Positions 5,220-7,398 of a DNA stretch of 7,398 nucleotides are shown piece after piece. This stretch comes from Cytophagales bacterium (GTDB lineage Bacteria > Bacteroidota > Bacteroidia > Cytophagales > UBA9547), in assembly GCA_003476475.1 (NCBI GenBank), contig DMUD01000197.1:1-7398 (forward strand). Reading direction: 5' to 3'. Both the position numbers and the translations under genes were made by a program. The first letter of the stretch is position 1; the number at the start of each line of letters is the position of its first letter. Below the pieces are notes generated by a model, which saw only the letters and a program-made list of their open reading frames with translations, did not search any database and was not told the DNA's origin.

Positions 5220-6487
5220 GTACAAATTTTCTGGCGAGAGATCAAAAATCGGTTTGGCATCCTTTTGATATTTTTCAAAATGTTGAAAATATCTTTATAG
5301 AACGCTCGAAAGGAATAAATCTATATACATCGGATGGCAGAAACATCAAGGACATGGTATCGTCTTGGTGGACAAATCTGCACGGACACAATCATCCGCA
5401 TATTGTAAGTGCTATTCAAAGGCAAGCAGAAGTGTTGAGCCACGCCATTTTTTCTGGATTCACTCACGAACCCGCCATTCGTTTGGCCGAAAGGTTGCTT
5501 GAAATTCTTCCCAATAAAATGGAAAAGATTTTCTATTCCGACAATGGAAGCACCGCAGTGGAAGTTGGATTGAAAATAGCGATACAACATTGGCACAATC
5601 TGGGAGACAAAAAGACCAAAATACTTGCCTTTGAGGGTTGCTATCATGGCGATACTTTTGGTGCCATGTCTTTGGCGGGTCCAGAACCCTTTAACCAACC
5701 TTTTGCACCCCATTTATTTCAGGTTACCTATTTGCCTTTTCCCAATGCCGTAAATTGGCAACAAGTAGAAAATATTCTTCAAACAGAGCTTTCTACTGGA
5801 CAATATGCGGCGATTGTTTATGAACCCATGATACAAGGAGTGGGCGGAATGAGGTTGTTTGACTGTAATTTGCAAGATAGCGTTCTGGATACATGCAAAA
5901 AAAACAATGTGTTGTTGGTCGCCGACGAAGTCATGACGGGTTTTGGCAGGACAGGGAAACTTTTTGCATCTGAATATCTCAAAACTAAGCCCGACATTGT
6001 ATGCATGTCTAAAGGTATCACGGGTGGTTTTCTTCCATTGGGGGCTACTGCTATCACCCAAAATGTATATAAAGTATTCGTTTCTTCCGACAAGAAAAAG
6101 CTGTTTTTGCATGGTCATTCATATACCGGCAACCCTTTGGCTTGTGCTGCAGCCAATGCTAGTTTGGACCTATTGTTAAATGTGTTTTGTATGCAACAAT
6201 TACAAGCGATTTCAACTTGGCAGGCATCATTTGCTGAAAGTCTAAGAGGGCATTCCTCTTTGGAATGGGCCAATTCGTTGGGCACCATTCTCACTATTAA
6301 TTTAGTTCCCAAAGAAAAACAAGGCTATTTCGACAGTCGAGCCGAGCAAGCATATAAATTTTTTATTGATAGAAATCTTTTACTACGTCCTATGGGGAAT
6401 GTGGTGTATTTGTCACCGCCATATTGCGCTACTGAAAATGATATGTCGGAAGCCTACGATGCAATATTGGCTTATTTGGAAAAATAA
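5216..6487 (+). CDS. bioA: Adenosylmethionine-8-amino-7-oxononanoate aminotransferase
   Basis: A 423-residue class III PLP aminotransferase that converts 7-keto-8-aminopelargonate to 7,8-diaminopelargonate, classically with S-adenosylmethionine as amino donor. It aligns from residue 1 with E. coli BioA. Motifs: WHPF (14-17), SSWWTNLHGHNHP (49-61) with Trp 51/52, SDNGSTAVE (108-116), YHGDTFGAMS (143-152) with Tyr 143 and Asp 146, DEVMTGFGRTG (237-247) with PLP-contacting Asp 237 and Arg 245, MSKGITGG with the Schiff-base Lys 266, HSYTGNPLACAAA (301-313), and LRPMGNVVYLSPPY (390-403) with Arg 391. The position of E. coli Tyr 17 is Phe here. The frame is open back to a TTG at 5195, but the ATG at 5216 overlaps the bioD stop as ATGA and gives the family N-terminus. 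It is the last gene of the operon; no hairpin terminator is evident in 6488-6571. Confidence 0.96.
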   Translation: MSTNFLARDQKSVWHPFDIFQNVENIFIERSKGINLYTSDGRNIKDMVSSWWTNLHGHNHPHIVSAIQRQAEVLSHAIFSGFTHEPAIRLAERLLEILPNKMEKIFYSDNGSTAVEVGLKIAIQHWHNLGDKKTKILAFEGCYHGDTFGAMSLAGPEPFNQPFAPHLFQVTYLPFPNAVNWQQVENILQTELSTGQYAAIVYEPMIQGVGGMRLFDCNLQDSVLDTCKKNNVLLVADEVMTGFGRTGKLFASEYLKTKPDIVCMSKGITGGFLPLGATAITQNVYKVFVSSDKKKLFLHGHSYTGNPLACAAANASLDLLLNVFCMQQLQAISTWQASFAESLRGHSSLEWANSLGTILTINLVPKEKQGYFDSRAEQAYKFFIDRNLLLRPMGNVVYLSPPYCATENDMSEAYDAILAYLEK

Positions 6488-6525
6488 TATTTGGCAAATG
6501 GTTCTATTTGTCGCATATTAGAATG

Positions 6526-6533
6526 TATTTTTG
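6526..6533 (+). promoter_or_regulatory. Candidate -7 promoter element for the Lrp/AsnC gene
   Basis: TATTTTTG is a full match to TAnnTTTG, 38 bases before the ATG at 6572. A TTTG at 6507-6510 lies upstream at 15 bases, slightly closer than usual for a -33 element. It supports separate transcription of the regulator in the 84-base gap after bioA. Confidence 0.45.
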
Positions 6534-6571
6534 CGATAAATCAAAATCTAATTAACTAATTCCCTGTAAAA

Positions 6572-7042
6572 ATGAACCTAAAGCTCGACAAAATTGACAG
6601 GAAGATTTTAGAGATTCTTCAATTGGATGCTAAAATTACCAACGCACAGCTTTCAAAAGAAATTGGGCTTTCGCCTGCTCCTACATTGGAACGAGTGAAA
6701 AAACTTGAAACTTCTGGTTTGATAAAAAGCTATCATGCCCAATTGGATACCCAAATGATTGGCTTGGGAGTAAGCATTTACATTCTCATTTCGCTTTCAA
6801 GCCACAAAATGAATCAAATAAATTCATTTGTAGAGAAGATAAAAAAACTTCCAGAGGTGATAGAATGTCATCACATCACAGGCTCGGGAGATTTTCTTTT
6901 AAAGGTTTTGACTAGTGACATACCCAGTTATCAGAAATTGATTTTGGACAAACTTAGCCAAATAGAAGAAATCGGAAATATGCAGTCCATGGTAGTTTTG
7001 GCCAACTACAAACAGTCAAGAGTAATCCCTATTCCGGCATAG
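6572..7042 (+). CDS. Lrp/AsnC family transcriptional regulator
   Basis: A 156-residue protein of typical length for the family. Residues 1-60 form the N-terminal winged helix-turn-helix: LDKIDRKILEILQLDA at 5-20, then AQLSKEIGLSPAPTLERVKK at 25-44 with the recognition helix, and GLIKSYHAQLD leading out. Residues about 65-150 are the RAM (ligand-binding and oligomerisation) domain, with EVIECHHITGSGDFLLKV (95-112) at the usual effector-site region. Such proteins bind DNA as dimers to octamers and often sense amino acids. The target genes and effector cannot be told from sequence. It follows bioA on the same strand but has a separate candidate promoter, so a biotin link is not assumed. The start is the first ATG, preceded by an A-rich tract rather than a Shine-Dalgarno site. 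Its last 14 bases overlap the converging gene. Confidence 0.94.
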   Translation: MNLKLDKIDRKILEILQLDAKITNAQLSKEIGLSPAPTLERVKKLETSGLIKSYHAQLDTQMIGLGVSIYILISLSSHKMNQINSFVEKIKKLPEVIECHHITGSGDFLLKVLTSDIPSYQKLILDKLSQIEEIGNMQSMVVLANYKQSRVIPIPA

Positions 7043-7398
7043 TCGCATTATTTTTACTCACTAAAGAATCGAGTTTTTGGTAGAATTTATTCAACCATAG
7101 ATTAAATCCGGTATAATTCCAATGGGTGTCTGAGTTGTAATAAATTTGTTGTTTTTGGTTTTTGAAATCATCGTATACATCAATCAAATTCGCTTCAAGT
7201 GCTGGATGCGAGGCTAATCTAGGCAAGAATTGGTTGTATTCCCCCATGTTTTTTTCCAAGATGGTGGCTGGGTTTGGCGGAAATGAGAACAAAACTTCAT
7301 CAAAGCCTTCTTTTTTGTACTTTTTAGAAAGATAGTTCAAGGAAGATACAAAGCGGTTCAATTGTTCATCGGAGTAAGGGGCAAAAGAATTTGTTCCA
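7029..7398 (-). CDS. AlgX/AlgJ/DHHW-like SGNH-fold protein, C-terminal part (runs off right edge)
   Basis: The minus-strand frame is open from the right edge (first full codon 7397-7395) to a TAG at 7031-7029, giving 122 visible residues. The true start lies outside the window; the TTG at 7361 is an ordinary internal Leu codon. The visible part has a predicted strand VLFSFPPNPATI, a region containing LIDVYDDF, and then YYNSDTHWNYTGFNLW, with the DTHWN at 7130-7116. The pair Asp-x-His-Trp followed by Asn and Gly is characteristic of the C-terminal catalytic block of AlgX/AlgJ and DHHW-type SGNH proteins. These act in polysaccharide O-acetylation, often beside a membrane-bound O-acyltransferase. 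No such partner is in view, so the role is inferred. The 3' end overlaps the converging Lrp/AsnC gene by 14 bases. Confidence 0.7.
   Translation of the reverse strand, partial: GTNSFAPYSDEQLNRFVSSLNYLSKKYKKEGFDEVLFSFPPNPATILEKNMGEYNQFLPRLASHPALEANLIDVYDDFKNQKQQIYYNSDTHWNYTGFNLWLNKFYQKLDSLVSKNNATMPE

Noticed and set aside
5714..6118. Leftward frames of 134 and 91 codons inside bioA
   Set aside because: They are antisense to the conserved PLP-binding core of BioA and show no motif, start context or homology.
6489..6499. ATTTG-G-CAAAT inverted repeat just after bioA as a terminator
   Set aside because: The centre is a single base, so no hairpin can form, and no T-run follows directly.
6512..6535. 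CGCA ... TGCG spaced repeat around the Lrp/AsnC -7 element as an autoregulatory site
   Set aside because: The arms are only four bases and do not extend; chance is the simpler explanation.

Overview
The window looks like chromosomal DNA of an AT-rich member of the Bacteroidota. The evidence is a lipoprotein that combines an SC-KKK lipobox with a DG-T-R-G tail motif common in that phylum, the lack of Shine-Dalgarno sites before most starts, TAnnTTTG-type -7 promoter elements, and the character of the proteins. I cannot name the genus. No RNA genes, insertion sequences, CRISPR arrays or phage genes are visible.

Layout. The left half (1-2993) reads leftwards: pth (peptidyl-tRNA hydrolase), a GAF-like/SpoIIE-type PP2C phosphatase, a NodB-type polysaccharide deacetylase whose start overlaps the phosphatase gene by 16 bases, and, after a 140-base gap with its own candidate promoter, the 5' part of a lipoprotein gene cut by the window edge. 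A 131-base divergent spacer (2994-3124) separates this from the right half, which reads rightwards: murB, a DUF2750 protein, bioD and bioA. These four genes are joined by three successive 4-base ATGA stop/start overlaps, so they almost certainly form one translationally coupled operon. An Lrp/AsnC-family regulator follows with a candidate promoter of its own. It converges, with a 14-base tail overlap, on a leftward gene cut by the right edge, whose visible part resembles the C-terminus of AlgX/AlgJ/DHHW-type SGNH-fold proteins.

Functionally, murB supplies UDP-MurNAc for peptidoglycan. BioA makes 7,8-diaminopelargonate and BioD closes it to dethiobiotin, the two steps before biotin synthase; bioB, bioF and bioC/bioH are not in this window. 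The DUF2750 protein between murB and bioD has no known role and is the most interesting unexplained member. The phosphatase and deacetylase may form a second coupled unit, joining a regulatory phosphatase to an envelope or polysaccharide enzyme. Most of the window is ordinary housekeeping. I see no convincing new defence, mobile or RNA system; the novelty is in gene arrangement, start sites and a few active-site substitutions.
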